Assembly: GCA_019448385.1 (NCBI GenBank)
Contig: JAGTXO010000006.1
Coordinates: 868,001 to 932,000, forward strand
Length of the DNA: 64,000 nt
From: Diacronema lutheri
Taxonomy: Eukaryota; Haptophyta; Pavlovophyceae; Pavlovales; Pavlovaceae
Reading direction: 5' to 3'
The position numbers and the translations under genes were made by a program. Numbering within the stretch: the first letter of the stretch is position 1; every line of letters starts with the position of its first letter. Below, piece after piece: positions 18,899-28,693 of this stretch. A model generated the notes under the pieces. The model ran no database searches and was not told the origin of the DNA. It saw only the letters and a program-made list of their open reading frames with translations.

Positions 18899-20428
18899 AT
18901 GGCGGCCGTCGACACGTGCCGTATCCACTGGTACGGGAACCCCACGTGGTTCGCCGTGCCACTTGGCGCCAACGTGTGGGACGTCTTTGGCAAGGGCTGC
19001 TTTGTCGTCGAACATCAGTCGCGTCGCGTCATTCCGATCGACGAGCACGGCTTCACGACTGAGCCGTTCCGTAAGGACGTCGCATACGCGCTCTACAGCA
19101 AGAGCGGGCCAAAGCTGCTGCGCGAGTGCCACAACTTACGCGGCTCGGTGAGTGCGCTGCGTGGCGAGCTCGAGCGCGTGCGCCAGCGCTCGCTCCGCTT
19201 TGAGCGCGTAACGGCCGAGCAGCTGCGCGCCGCGGCGGAGCTTCTCGCCGCCGCGGTCTCGCGCCGGCAGGCGGGCGGATTGGACGACACGCACGGCATT
19301 GGCGATGCGATGAGCCAGCTGCGCTCGCTTCAGCGGCGCATCGAGACCACCGATCTGGCCGGTGGCGGCGCCGGCAGCGATCGCTTCTCCGCGTCACGCA
19401 CCGCGCAGCTGCCGCCCGCACCCGGCGCGCCCACCGCGGACGACGGCGCGTCGGCCGAGCCCGAGGACGAGGAGGGGGGGGCGGAGGCGGAGCAGCCGGG
19501 CGGAAAGGCGGGGTTGCCCGGCGCGGTGCCCGTCCTGCCCACCTGTGGGCCGATCGCCGTGTCGCTCGCGCCCAAGGGCGGCTGCGCGCGCGGCAAGCCA
19601 GATCACCCGCACCAGTGGGGCCGTACGCGCAGTGCGGCCGGACCCGCGGGCGTCGGCACGGTCATGACGCCGATCGGGCACATCCGCTCATGTTTTGCCG
19701 AGAAGAACGGCACGCCGCGCCAGGGCTCGATCTGCCCGGCCTCCCGCGCCATCCTCGAGCTCCGCCTGCCGCCGACGCTCAACCCTGCACACGCCGTCGA
19801 CGGCCTCGAGCACTTCTCACACGTTTGGCTCTTGTGGCACTTCCACCAGAACGGGCCGGCGGCGATCCGCTCCAAGGTCGCGCCGCCGCGGCTCGACGGT
19901 GAGCGCGTCGGTCTCTTCGCGACGCGCAGCCCGCACCGGCCCAACGCGATCGGCCTTTCCGCCGTTCGGCTCGAGCGCGTCGATGGCTGGACGCTGCACC
20001 TCTCGGGCGTGGACCTCATCGACGGCACGCCCGTCTTCGATGTGAAGCCATACGTGCCGATCGCCGACTCGCTCGCGCTCGGCGAGGTGAGCGTGCCGCC
20101 GTGGCTGCGGCCCGACACGGCGCCCGTCGCCGACTTGGACGTCGAGATGACCGAGTCCGCGCGCGCGCAGCTGCGCGAGCTCGAGCCGGCGCTCGCCTTC
20201 TTCCGATCGGCGGCCGAGGCGGAGGGCGCGATCCAGCAGGTGCTCCGCGCCGACCCGCGCTCGGTTTTCTGGCGGCACGCGCACGCGGACGAAATGTATG
20301 GCTTTTCGATCGACCAACTCAACGTTGTGTGCCACTTCCGCGACGGGCGCGCGCACGTGACGAGCGTGCAGCACCTGGCGCTCTCCGACAGGGCGCACGC
20401 GACGCTCAAATCGGGCGACGACCGCTAG
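18899..20428 (+). CDS. TrmO/TsaA-type tRNA methyltransferase with long N-terminal extension
   Basis: Single exon, 509 residues. The C-terminal half (about 255-420) is the YaeB/TsaA/TrmO fold: TPIGHIRSCFAEKNGTPRQG, FSHVWLLWHFH, LFATRSPHRPNAIGLSAVRL, and DLIDGTPVFDVKPYVP. In bacteria and humans this S-adenosylmethionine enzyme methylates N6-threonylcarbamoyladenosine at position 37 of threonine tRNA. The first ~240 residues hold an unrecognised domain (IHWYGNPTWFAVPLGANVWDVFG ... VAYALY), a helical Arg/Glu/Leu-rich segment and a Pro/Ala/Glu linker with an acidic run; they are not part of the standard enzyme. ATG at 18899 is the first in frame; the reading frame upstream begins only with GTG. 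Its last 23 bases overlap the end of the convergent SLC35F gene. Confidence 0.88.
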   Translation: MAAVDTCRIHWYGNPTWFAVPLGANVWDVFGKGCFVVEHQSRRVIPIDEHGFTTEPFRKDVAYALYSKSGPKLLRECHNLRGSVSALRGELERVRQRSLRFERVTAEQLRAAAELLAAAVSRRQAGGLDDTHGIGDAMSQLRSLQRRIETTDLAGGGAGSDRFSASRTAQLPPAPGAPTADDGASAEPEDEEGGAEAEQPGGKAGLPGAVPVLPTCGPIAVSLAPKGGCARGKPDHPHQWGRTRSAAGPAGVGTVMTPIGHIRSCFAEKNGTPRQGSICPASRAILELRLPPTLNPAHAVDGLEHFSHVWLLWHFHQNGPAAIRSKVAPPRLDGERVGLFATRSPHRPNAIGLSAVRLERVDGWTLHLSGVDLIDGTPVFDVKPYVPIADSLALGEVSVPPWLRPDTAPVADLDVEMTESARAQLRELEPALAFFRSAAEAEGAIQQVLRADPRSVFWRHAHADEMYGFSIDQLNVVCHFRDGRAHVTSVQHLALSDRAHATLKSGDDR

Positions 20429-21491
20429 GAGCCTCTCGCGCAGCCGGCGCACTTTCCGGTGGCTCGTAAACCTCCGACTCACCGCAGCGCTCGCCCACCT
20501 CAAGAGGCGCGGTGAGCGCGAGCGGCAGCCGCGCGGCGTCGCTCGCACCAGTCGGCGCGCGTGCGCGCGTGAAGATGAACACGCCGCCGATCGTGACGGC
20601 GAAGCCAACGCCGTAAAGCGAGCAAAAGCGCTGGTGCTGGGAGAGCGCGGCGAAGGCGAGCGCGTACACGTCGCTCGTGAGCAGTGAGAGCGTGAAGAGC
20701 GCCGCGTCCGCGCGCTGCATGAAGTGCGACGTGAGGAGGTAGAACGCGACGAGGCACGCGCAGAATGCGCACAGAAGCCCGAGCTCGGCAGGCTGCCAGC
20801 GCGCCACGCGCAGCTGCGCGCCCTCAAGCAGCGCGGTCTGCGCAAGCCCGAGCAGCGCGCCGAACGAGCCCACCGCGCCCAAAAAGTCGGCCGGACCGTG
20901 CTTCTTGACGAGGAGCTCCTGGAAGGTGTTCGAGACGGCATACAGCGCCGCGCCGCACAGCGCGAGGCAGTCGCCAAATAGGGCGCGCGCGGGCGCGGGC
21001 GCGGGCTCGGCGATGGACGCGTGGTCGCGCTTCGCGCACATCCAGTCCGACGCGACCGCGCACATCAGCCCGACGACGCACAGGGCGACGCCGACTCCGT
21101 GCTGCCGCGAGTAGCGAGCGCGCAGGACGGCCGCCGAGAGGAGCATCACGCACGGGATCGTCGCGCAGTCGAGCAGCATGACCGAAGCAATCGACGTGTA
21201 CCTGTATGCAAGCACGAGCAGAAAGTTGGCTTCGAGATCGACGACAGCGATCAGCGCGTACTTCCACCAGCGCTCGCGGAAGCGGCGCCGCCGCCGCGCG
21301 GCGAGGCACAGCGCGAGCGCGACGTACGTGAGCGTGCTCTGCAGCATCGGCAGCAGCTTGCCGCGCGCGACAAGCAACGTCGAGCAGATGCCCGTGCCCG
21401 TCACGAGCAAGGAGAGCACCTGGCCTAGCGCGAGCACCCTCCACGCGGGCAGATGCCCGTGCCCGTCCCCGCGCAGAGAGGACGACGTCAT
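20406..21491 (-). CDS. SLC35F1/F2-type membrane transporter (drug/metabolite transporter superfamily), intact copy
   Basis: Single exon, 361 residues. The protein has about ten hydrophobic helices and the SLC35F opening: LALGQVLSLLVTGTGICSTLL then KLLPMLQSTLTYVALAL, followed by EANFLLVLAYRYTSIASVMLLDCATIPCVMLLS and a second half with VSNTFQELLVKKHGPADFLGAVGSFGALLG and YGVGFAVTIGGVFIF. Members lie in Golgi or other inner membranes and move nucleotide sugars or other small solutes; the substrate here is unknown. The tail is hydrophilic. This is the only whole copy in the window: decayed copies lie at 26030-26765, 54885-55607 and 60530-60690. It ends 23 bases inside the TrmO gene on the other strand, so the two 3' ends overlap. 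Confidence 0.9.
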   Translation of the reverse strand: MTSSSLRGDGHGHLPAWRVLALGQVLSLLVTGTGICSTLLVARGKLLPMLQSTLTYVALALCLAARRRRRFRERWWKYALIAVVDLEANFLLVLAYRYTSIASVMLLDCATIPCVMLLSAAVLRARYSRQHGVGVALCVVGLMCAVASDWMCAKRDHASIAEPAPAPARALFGDCLALCGAALYAVSNTFQELLVKKHGPADFLGAVGSFGALLGLAQTALLEGAQLRVARWQPAELGLLCAFCACLVAFYLLTSHFMQRADAALFTLSLLTSDVYALAFAALSQHQRFCSLYGVGFAVTIGGVFIFTRARAPTGASDAARLPLALTAPLEVGERCGESEVYEPPESAPAAREAPSGRRPI

Positions 21492-21776
21492 CCTCGGTTA
21501 GCCAGTAAAATATAGGGGTTATGACCCTAAAAGTATTCGAACGTGCAGTCGTAGAAAGACCCTAAATTCATCTACATCCTCAGTATATTCATCTTGAATT
21601 ACCAATCGGCTCAGCCGAGGGCATATGCCCGTCGCCGCCAGCCAGCCCGCCGCCGCTGGGTGCCACGCCACTGAGGGCGCCTAACCACATAGGCGGAGCG
21701 CGGCACCACCCCGAGCTCACCATGCTGCCGCCGCTCGTAAAGCCGCGCCCGCGCGCCCAAGAACGTGCAATGTTCT
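21492..21776. promoter_or_regulatory. Upstream region of SLC35F with A/T-rich patch and CCCTAAA motifs
   Basis: Positions 21500-21605 are unusually A/T-rich for this genome. GACCCTAAA occurs twice (21523-21531 and 21559-21567); this resembles the telo-box seen in plant promoters, though the resemblance may be chance. The patch lies directly upstream of the intact SLC35F and is absent from the decayed copies, which lack the gene's 5' part. Confidence 0.35.
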
Positions 21777-22565
21777 ATGCGCGCCTTCCGCTACGCCCTC
21801 GAGGAGCTGCCGCCAAACAAACACGCTTACCGCGGCGGAGCGCGAGACGTACGTCGCTTCGGAGCCCCTGCCCGCGTAGGCGGCGCCGGCCGGCAGCCCG
21901 TGCTGTACGCGCTCTGCGACGGGCAGAAGGTGAACCTCGTCGCTCGGGTGTTCGAGCCCGCCCCGCTGCGCGAGCCCGCCTGCCTCGACCGGTGGCACGA
22001 CCCATACGGGCCGCTTGACCTCGCGACGCCCGCCGAGCTGGGCGAGGCGCTCAAGGAGCACAAGCTCAAGCTCGTCGTCATCAACCCGGGCGCGCGCGCG
22101 CAGGTGACGTACGAGTCGGGCGGGCAGGGCATCGCGCCCGTCTCGGTGACCATTTCGCAGGCGGCGCGCGCGCACCGCGCCGGCCACGCGCGCGCGCGCG
22201 CGAGGCTTGAGCGCAGGCGCCACGCTCCGCTCGGCGTGCCACCGGCCGGCTGCGCGGGCGCGGGCCCGACGGCAGCGTCTCTCGAGGCAGCGCTGCGCGC
22301 GGCGCACGCCGGGCACACGGCGACGGAGGCGAATGCGCGCGCGAGCGTGCGCGCCGAAATCGCGCCCGTGTACGTGACGCCGGCGCAGCTGCGCTCGACC
22401 GCGCGCTCGGCCACGAACGGGCGCGCGGCGGCGGCGGCGACGGCGGCGCGGCTTGTCAAGGCGTACGCGACCGACGTTGGGCTGCGGGATCTCGTCCGCA
22501 TGCACGCGCATGAAGACAGCCCGCGTCCTGCCATCGAGTGCGGCGGGGCAGGGTGCGCAAGATGA
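21777..22565 (+). CDS. Hypothetical protein, low confidence
   Basis: An open frame of 262 codons from an ATG. Its middle part (YALCDGQKVNLVARVF; LDLATPAELGEALKEH; KLKLVVINPG) is protein-like with codons almost all ending in G or C, so coding on this strand is plausible. A CG-rich interval around 22161-22215 could be an intron (ending GCGCAG). The last ~28 codons run antisense through the 5' fragment of the coiled-coil gene family (22481-22846), so the real 3' end may differ. I recognise no family. Confidence 0.3.
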   Translation: MRAFRYALEELPPNKHAYRGGARDVRRFGAPARVGGAGRQPVLYALCDGQKVNLVARVFEPAPLREPACLDRWHDPYGPLDLATPAELGEALKEHKLKLVVINPGARAQVTYESGGQGIAPVSVTISQAARAHRAGHARARARLERRRHAPLGVPPAGCAGAGPTAASLEAALRAAHAGHTATEANARASVRAEIAPVYVTPAQLRSTARSATNGRAAAAATAARLVKAYATDVGLRDLVRMHAHEDSPRPAIECGGAGCAR

Positions 22566-22846
22566 TGAGCGCACAAGACACGCTCGCCGACACGGACGTG
22601 CGCGCACAGCGCGCTCGCACGCTCTCACCTCGCAATCGCCGTCAAAGACGCCGACGAGACGCTGGCGTACGTCGTGAATGCGCTCGGCCGGCCGGCACGC
22701 CCGATGATGCCGGCGCGCGCGCAGATCGGGATCGTGCGCGACGACAGCGCGGCACGACCGGGCGCGCAGCAGCACCCCGCCAAGCACGAAAGAGCGAGGG
22801 CCACCTGCAGCATGTGCAGCGCTGAAGCTGGCCAAGCCGCGGCCAT
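22481..22846 (-). pseudogene. 5' fragment of the coiled-coil gene family (fourth copy, truncated)
   Basis: This matches, almost base for base, the first exon, 101-base intron and start of exon 2 of the three intact coiled-coil genes (compare 28115-28481). It includes the leader exon from an ATG at 22844-22846, the intron beginning GTGAGAGCG and ending GATGGCAG, and exon 2 as far as RVHADEIPQP. After 22481 the sequence departs from the family and continues as Arg-rich low complexity. It lies about 80 bases upstream of the intact PWP2 in the opposite direction, where the other units also place their leader exons. Confidence 0.75.
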
Positions 22847-22924
22847 CATGCTCGCTCAGGCAAGAGATTTAACTGAAGTGTCTAGGGCCACGGGCGTGAG
22901 ACGGCGGCGACAGGCATCGCGGCC

Positions 22925-25848
22925 ATGCGGCATTCGTACGCCTTCTCCAACCTGTGCGGCAACGTGTATCGGCAGGGCAACGTGGTGTTCACGCGCGACG
23001 GGGGCACGCTTTTCAGCCCGGTGGGCAATCGCGTCAGTGCCTTTGACCTCACCTCGTCGCGCTCGTACACGTTCCCGTTCGAGGCGCGCGCCAACATCGC
23101 GCGGCTCGCGCTGTCGCCCGACGGCGGCCTGCTGCTCACGGTGGACGAGGGCGGGTACGCGCTGCTTGTGAACGTGCCGAAGCGTACGGTGCTTCACCAC
23201 CTTAACTTCAAGGGCTTGGTCGGCGACGCCAAGTTCTCGCCCGACGGCAAGTTTTTGCTCGTCGCGGTCGGGCGGCTCGTGCAGGTATGGGCAACGCCCG
23301 AGATCGAGCGCACGTTCACGCCGTTCAATCTGCATCACACGCACAGCGGGCACATGGACGACATCACGACCGTCTCGTGGTCCGCCGACTCCGCCTACTT
23401 TGTCACCGGCTCCAAGGACCTGACCGCGCGAGTGTTCACCGTACACAGGCGCACAGGCTACGTGCCGCCGACGCTCGGCGGCCACCGGAGCGCGCTCGTG
23501 TGCGCGTGGTTCGACAGGAGCCGGCAGCATTTGTACACGGTGACGCGCGACGGCGCAATGCTCGTCTGGGCGCGCTACGAGCAGGAGGCTGCCGCCGTCG
23601 CCGCCGTCGCGCGCGGCAAGCGCAAGCTCGCGGCCGATGAGCTGCTCACGACCGCCGGCGCGACCGACGAGCTGGCCGGCGACGAGTCGGCGCTGACGAT
23701 GGAGCGGTGGGAGCTGCACACGAAGCACCTCTTCGAGCGGACGCACGGCAGCGTCAGCTCCGTCGCGCACTGCAGCCGCGCCGCGCGCGCGCTGGCGGCG
23801 GGCGCGCCGTCCGGCGCGGATGTGGCCGTGGGCTCGGAGCTCGTCGCGATCGGCTTCTCGTCGGGCGCCTTCACGCTATGCGAGATGCCCGGCTTCGTGC
23901 AGGTGCACTCGCTCTCGATCTCCGACGAGCACGTGACGACGAGCGCGATCAACGGGTCGGGCGAGTGGCTCGCGTTTGGCTGCGCGGCGCACGGGCAGCT
24001 GATCGTGTGGGAGTGGGCTTCCGAGACGTACGTGCTCAAGCAGCAGGGCCACTTCGCGTCGGAGGTGAACGCGCTCGCCTTCTCCGCGGCGGGCGCGGTG
24101 ATCGCCACGGGCGGGAACGACGCGAAGGTCAAGCTTTGGGACGCCAGCTCGGGCTTTTGCGTCGTCACCTTCACCGAGCACGCGGCGCCCGTCACCGGCC
24201 TCGCGTTCGTGCCGCACGGCCGCGCGTTCGTCAGCTCGTCGCTCGACGGCACGGCGCGCGCCTTCGACCTGGTGCGGTACCGCAACTTTCAGACGTTCGC
24301 GACGCCGACGCCGGCCCAGCTCACGTGCGTCGCGGTCGACACGTCTGGCGAGGTCGTGACGGCGGGCAGCCTCGACACGCTGTGCGTCTACGTGTGGAGC
24401 ATGCAGAGCGCGCAGCTCGTCGAGCAGCTCTCCGGCCACGCGAAGCCGATCGCCGCGCTCGCGTTCGGCGGCGGCTCGGGCTCGCTCCTCGCGTCGGCGG
24501 CGTGGGACGGCACCGTGCGCCTCTGGGACTTTGTGGCGACCAAGGCGCGCTCCGACGTCCTCAAGCATTCGACGGACGTGCTCGCCATCGCCTTCTCGCC
24601 CGACGGCCAGACGCTGTGCGCGTCGACACTCGACGGCGCGCTGACGTTTTGGGACGTGGCGATGGCCGAGCAGGTCGGGATGATCGACGGCCGCAAGGAC
24701 ATTGCCGGCGGCAAGCGCCGCGCCGGCCAGCCGAGCGCGCAGAACGACATCTCCGGCCTCTCGTTCCGCACGCTCAGCTTCTCGGCGGATGGCGAGCTGC
24801 TCCTCGCCGCGGGCAACTCCAAGTACGCGTGCATGTACGACGTGCGCAACCGCTCGCTGCTCAAGCGGTACCAGCTCTCGCACAACGTCTCGCTCGACGG
24901 CGTGCTCGATCGACTGCACTCCGGCCGGCTCACCGACGGCGGCGACGTCGACCTGATCGACGACGAGGACGACGAGACGATGCGCGCGCGCCGCGGCAAG
25001 GGCGACTGGGCACTGCCGGGCGTCAAGCAGGGCGAGCACTCCAACCGGACGACGCGGCGGGCCGTGCGCGCAACCTCGATTCAGTTCGCGCCCGACGGCA
25101 CCGCGTGGGCCGCCGCGACGACGGAGGGGCTCGCCATTTACTCGCTTGACGAGGGCCTTCTCTTCGACCCGACCGCGCTCGACGTCGACGTCACGCCCGC
25201 CTCGATCCGCGCGGCGCTGCACGAGCGCGACTTCGTGCGCGCGCTGCTGATGGCGCTTCGGCTTAACGAGGCGGACGTGCGCGCGCGCGCAACCGCGCGA
25301 TCGAGCGCGCGCGCAAGAGAGGGAGACCGCGACCGTGCGAGCGCGATTGGGGGCGTCGCGCTCGGCCGGCCGCGAGCGCGTGGGCGCGTTCTCCGTCCGC
25401 CTGCCGCTCGCCAAAGCGGCCGACTCGCCGTGGCTTTTGCACGCGCGCGTTCGCGCGCGCACCCGCTCGCACCTCGCCCACGCGGTCGAGCGCGCGCGCG
25501 CCGCCATGCACATCGTCGCAGGTGTTGCACTGGACGTTTGAGGCGATCCCGCTCGACGACATCGACCTGGTCGCGCGGCAGGTGCCGCAGATGCACCTGG
25601 CGAGGCTGCTCCAGCACGTCGCGGCGGAGGTGGGCTCGAGTGTCCACCTCGCGTACGTGCTCAGGTGGGCTGGTGCGCTGATGCGCGAGCACAGCAGCCA
25701 CATCCAGCAGAACACGGGCGCGTGCCTCGCTTCGCTGCGCGCGCTGCAAAAGGGCGTGCAGGCGCACTACGACGGGCTGCGCAGGCTGAGCTCAAACAAC
25801 ACGCACATGCTCGACTTTTTGTGCGCGCTCGGCCCGTCGGAGCTCTGA
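22925..25848 (+). CDS. PWP2: Periodic tryptophan protein 2 (UTP1), intact copy
   Basis: Two exons (22925-25276 and 25522-25848; GT-AG intron) give 892 residues, close to the ~900 usual for PWP2. The start SYAFSNLCGNVYRQGNVVFTR and the early SPVGNRVSAFDL are typical. WD40 repeats fill residues ~10-680 (for example KLWDASSGFC, RLWDFVATKA, TFWDVAMAEQ). An acidic insert (DLIDDEDDETM) is followed by the conserved C-terminal helical part (ALHERDFVRALLMALRLNEAD-VLHWTFEAIPLDDIDLVARQVP ... HLAYVLRWAGALMREHS), interrupted by the intron. PWP2 is a UTP-B subunit of the small-subunit processome in the nucleolus and is needed for 18S rRNA maturation. An ATTTAAC motif lies 52 bases upstream. Two decayed copies lie at 51691-53163 and 55825-58772. 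Confidence 0.94.
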
Positions 25849-25920
25849 TGAGCGGGTGGTGGATGAGACTGGACGGGGCTCACTCAATCTTTGGCTCGAG
25901 CCTCTCTTCTTTCCACAGAA

Positions 25921-26023
25921 GGGAGCGCATCGTAGCGGTTACGATGGCAGGCGGCCACCATGGAGGTTTGCACGGCCTGGTTCGATTCTGAGCGCACCCG
26001 CCTCACCCACCCGCGCCACGCCG
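25921..26023 (+). repeat. Duplicated DNAL1 leader segment, copy next to PWP2
   Basis: About 100 bases (GGGAGCGCATCGTAGCGG onwards, then CCATGGAGGTTTGCACGG) that closely match the sequence just upstream of DNAL1 at 28560-28663. The same segment is found inverted at 55651-55752 beside the decayed PWP2 copy. It begins about 70 bases after the PWP2 stop codon. Confidence 0.8.
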
Positions 26024-26029
26024 GCGCGC

Positions 26030-26765
26030 GCGCGCATGAAGATGAACACGCCGCGTTTTCCAAGCCGACACCGTAAAGCGAGCAGAAGCGCGGGTGCTGG
26101 GAGAGCGCGGCGAAGGCGAGCGCGTACGCGTCGCTCGTGAGCAGTGAGAGCGCGAAGAGTGCCGCGTCCGTGCGCTGCATGAAACGTGCGACGTGAGGAG
26201 GTACCAGAATGCGGGCAGAAGCCCGAGCCAGGCAGGCTGCCAGCGCGCCACGCGCAGCTGCGCGCCCTCAAGCAGCGCGGTCTGCGCAAGCCCGAGCAGC
26301 TCGCCGATGAGCCCATTGCACCCCAAAATCGGCCGGACGGTGCTTCTTGACGAGGAGCTCCAATAACGGGTGGTCGAGACGGCACACAGCGCGGCGCCGG
26401 GCAGTCGCCAAATAGGGCGCGCGCGGGCGCGGGCGCGGGCTCGGCGATGGACGCGTGGTCGCGCTTCGCCACATCCAGTCCGAAACGACCGCGCACACCA
26501 GCCCGACGACGCACAGGGCGACGCCGGACCAGTGCTGCCGCGAGTAGCGAGCGCGCAGGACGGCCGCCGAGAGGAGCATCACGCACGGGATCGTCGCCCA
26601 GTCGAGCGGCAAGACCGAAGCGATCGACGTGTGCCTGTGTGCGAGCACGAGCAGAAAGTTGGCTTCGAGATCGACAACAGCGATCAGCGCGTACTTCCTT
26701 CCACCAGCGCTCGCGGAAGCGGCGCCGCCGCCGCGCGGCGAGGCTCAGCGCGAGCGCGACGAACC
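26030..26765 (-). pseudogene. Decayed SLC35F copy A
   Basis: Recognisable pieces of the SLC35F transporter (YTSIASV..LDWATIPCVMLLSAAVLRARYSRQH; ELLVKKHRPADF; ALLEGAQLRVARWQP; LYGV) occur in order but in different frames. Roughly the first 65 codons are missing, small insertions and deletions break the frame several times, and the last part after LYGV is lost. It shares changes with copy B (extra bases after RERWWK, LDWAT for LDCAT), so the decay began before the blocks were copied. Confidence 0.88.
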
Positions 26766-26970
26766 GAGCGCAAGAAGGTGGCCAGCTGGCTCGGCAAGCC
26801 ACATCAGGCCGTCGTGGTCACCGAGCACGAGCTGGCCGTCGCAACGAAGGCTTCGCCGCTCTCCTCGTCGACGCTCATCAACCGCGCCTCATCGCGCAAG
26901 GCTCACACAGGAAGATGCTCGTTTCAGGAGGCTCGTTTCAGGTGGCACTGTGGCCCAGCCTGCGCGCGCC

Positions 26971-28481
26971 TTATTGCGGGCCGTCTGCCGAGCGCCCGGC
27001 TTCGTCCTCGACCATCCGCGTCTCCTCGAGCTCCTTGAGCACGGCGTTCTTCGCGTCGAGGGCAGGCATCGGCTGCGGCGTGTAACATCCGCCCGTGATC
27101 GTACCTTGCACGTTGGCGAAGTCCGTCGTGAGCACCAGGATGGTCTGCAGCGCCGGGTCGAGCAGGAGCTCCTCGTCCGCGCACTTCCCCTGGATGACGG
27201 CGACGATGAAAGCATGCTGCTGCTGCTGCTGCCGCGACTCGCCGCCGCACGCAATGCCGCGCCGTTCCGGAATGTTTATCTGCTTGGAGCCGTGCATGAT
27301 GTTGTTCAGCTCCTTGTATGCGCCTGTGATCGCCGTCAAAGACGACGCTTCGTACTGGCCCACCTTGAACTCTGCGGCCAGCTCGTTGTATTTCTTCTTG
27401 TAGGCGGGCACAAGTGTGCCCGTTGTCTTGTCGACGAGTTCGTCCATCAGCTGGTTGAACAGGGCACCCGGCCTTGAGAGATTACCCGGATATGCGCAGC
27501 GCAGCAGCCAGTCAAAGGTGTCGCGCAGCTCGTAGACGACCTGGTAGTGGCCCAGGTCTTTCAGCCGCCTGGCCTCGGCCTCACGCACCTCGTGCTCCAT
27601 CTTGACGATCCACTTGTCCTTGAACTCGTTGATCTCCTGCGCATCGTGCTCCATCTTGACGATCCTCTCGTTCTTGGCAATGATCACCTCGTCCTTGGCA
27701 GCGATCAACTTGTCGTTGGACTCGTTGATCAACTTGACCTTGTCCTCCATCTGCTTGACCATGCCCACGTTGGACTCGTTGATCAACCTGACCTTGTCCT
27801 CCATCTGCTTGACCATGCCCTCGTTGAACTCGTTGATCAATTTGACCTTGTCCTCCATCTGCATCACCTTGTCCTCCATCTGCTTGACCATGTCCTCGAG
27901 CACCGCTCGGATGTCGTCGGGCAATTTGCTGGCGATGAAAGACCAGGCCGGTGGCAAAGATGGCCGGGGCGGCAGTGTCGCCATCACGCAGCGCGTCCTG
28001 CCCGCAGTTGAGCGCGCAGAGCAGGTCTTACTTCGGCCCGACGCCATCAAAGAGCTCCCTCTCTCGACGATCGCCTCGTCGTCGTCCGGCTGGATGATCG
28101 CCTCGTCGACGTCCGGCTGCGGGATCTCGTCCGCATGCACGCGCATGAAGACAGCCCGCGTCCTGCCATCGAGTGCGGCGGGGCAGGGTGCGCAAGATGA
28201 TGAGCGCGCGAGACACGCTCGCCGACACGGACGTGCGCGCACAGCGCGCTCGCACGCTCTCACCTCGCAATCGCCGTCAAAGACGCCGACGAGACGCTGG
28301 CGTACGTCGTGAATGCGCTCGGCCGGCCGGCACGCCCGATGATGCCGGCGCGCGCGCAGATCGGGATCGTGCGCGACGACAGCGCGGCACGACCGGGCGC
28401 GCAGCAGCACCCCGCCAAGCACGAAAGAGCGAGGGCCACCTGCAGCATGTGCAGCGCTGAAGCTGGCCAAGCCGCGGCCAT
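26971..28481 (-). CDS. Coiled-coil protein with secretory leader, family copy A
   Basis: Two exons (28264-28481 and 26971-28162; 101-base GT-AG intron) give 469 residues. Exon 1 encodes a hydrophobic leader (MLQVALALSCLAGCCCA) followed by a Ser/Ala/Arg-rich stretch, which together resemble a signal peptide plus possible plastid-transit region. Exon 2 gives an acidic linker, a long coiled coil (about 164-274) made of near-repeats such as MVKQMEDKVKLINE and KDEVIIAKNERIVKMEH, and a conserved ~180-residue C-terminal domain (GHYQVVYELRDTFDWLLRCAYPG; AYKELNNIMHGSK; a Gln run; ADEELLLDPALQTILVLTTDF) that I cannot assign. The frame stays open through indels of three bases relative to copies B1 and B2, which argues for a functional protein. 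Divergent from DNAL1, 212 bases away. Confidence 0.75.
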
Positions 28482-28559
28482 CGTGCGCTCGCCCAGCCAT
28501 GGAAGAGACTACGAGTACTACTATGAACTCCTGTATGGGGGAAAACTTCAAAACAAAAG

Positions 28560-28663
28560 AGGAGCGCTTTGGAGCGGTTACGATGGTAGGCACCACCACC
28601 ATGGAGGTTTGCACGGGCCTTGTCCGATTCCGGGCGCACCCGCCTCACCTACCTACGCCACGC
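28560..28663 (+). repeat. DNAL1 leader segment (source copy)
   Basis: The probable original of the ~100-base segment copied at 25921-26023 and 55651-55752. It contains ATG GTA GGC ACC ACC ACC ATG GAG followed by GTTTGC, which could be a small first exon of DNAL1 with its donor site. Confidence 0.7.
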
Positions 28664-28693
28664 CGCTGCGCCCGCGCCTGCGCTCGCGCGCGA

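Larger units (their letters stand above)
25921..28496. repeat. Inserted duplication block: DNAL1 leader - decayed SLC35F - coiled-coil gene
   Basis: Between PWP2 and DNAL1 lies a block bounded by direct repeats of the DNAL1 leader (25921-26023 and 28560-28663). It holds a decayed SLC35F copy, a conserved non-coding spacer and an intact coiled-coil gene, all reading leftwards. The same order recurs, inverted, at 51.7-60.7 kb. Simplest reading: PWP2 and DNAL1 were once neighbours and this block was inserted by duplication. Confidence 0.75.

Noticed and set aside
23876-25513. Long open frames antisense to PWP2 (also in both decayed copies)
   Set aside because: They mirror GC-ending codons of the true gene; the sense strand has clear WD40 repeats and family-wide conservation.
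25960-26000. GGTTCGATTC resembling a tRNA T-loop
   Set aside because: No acceptor or anticodon stem can be built around it, and the other copies of the segment carry different bases at the T-loop positions.
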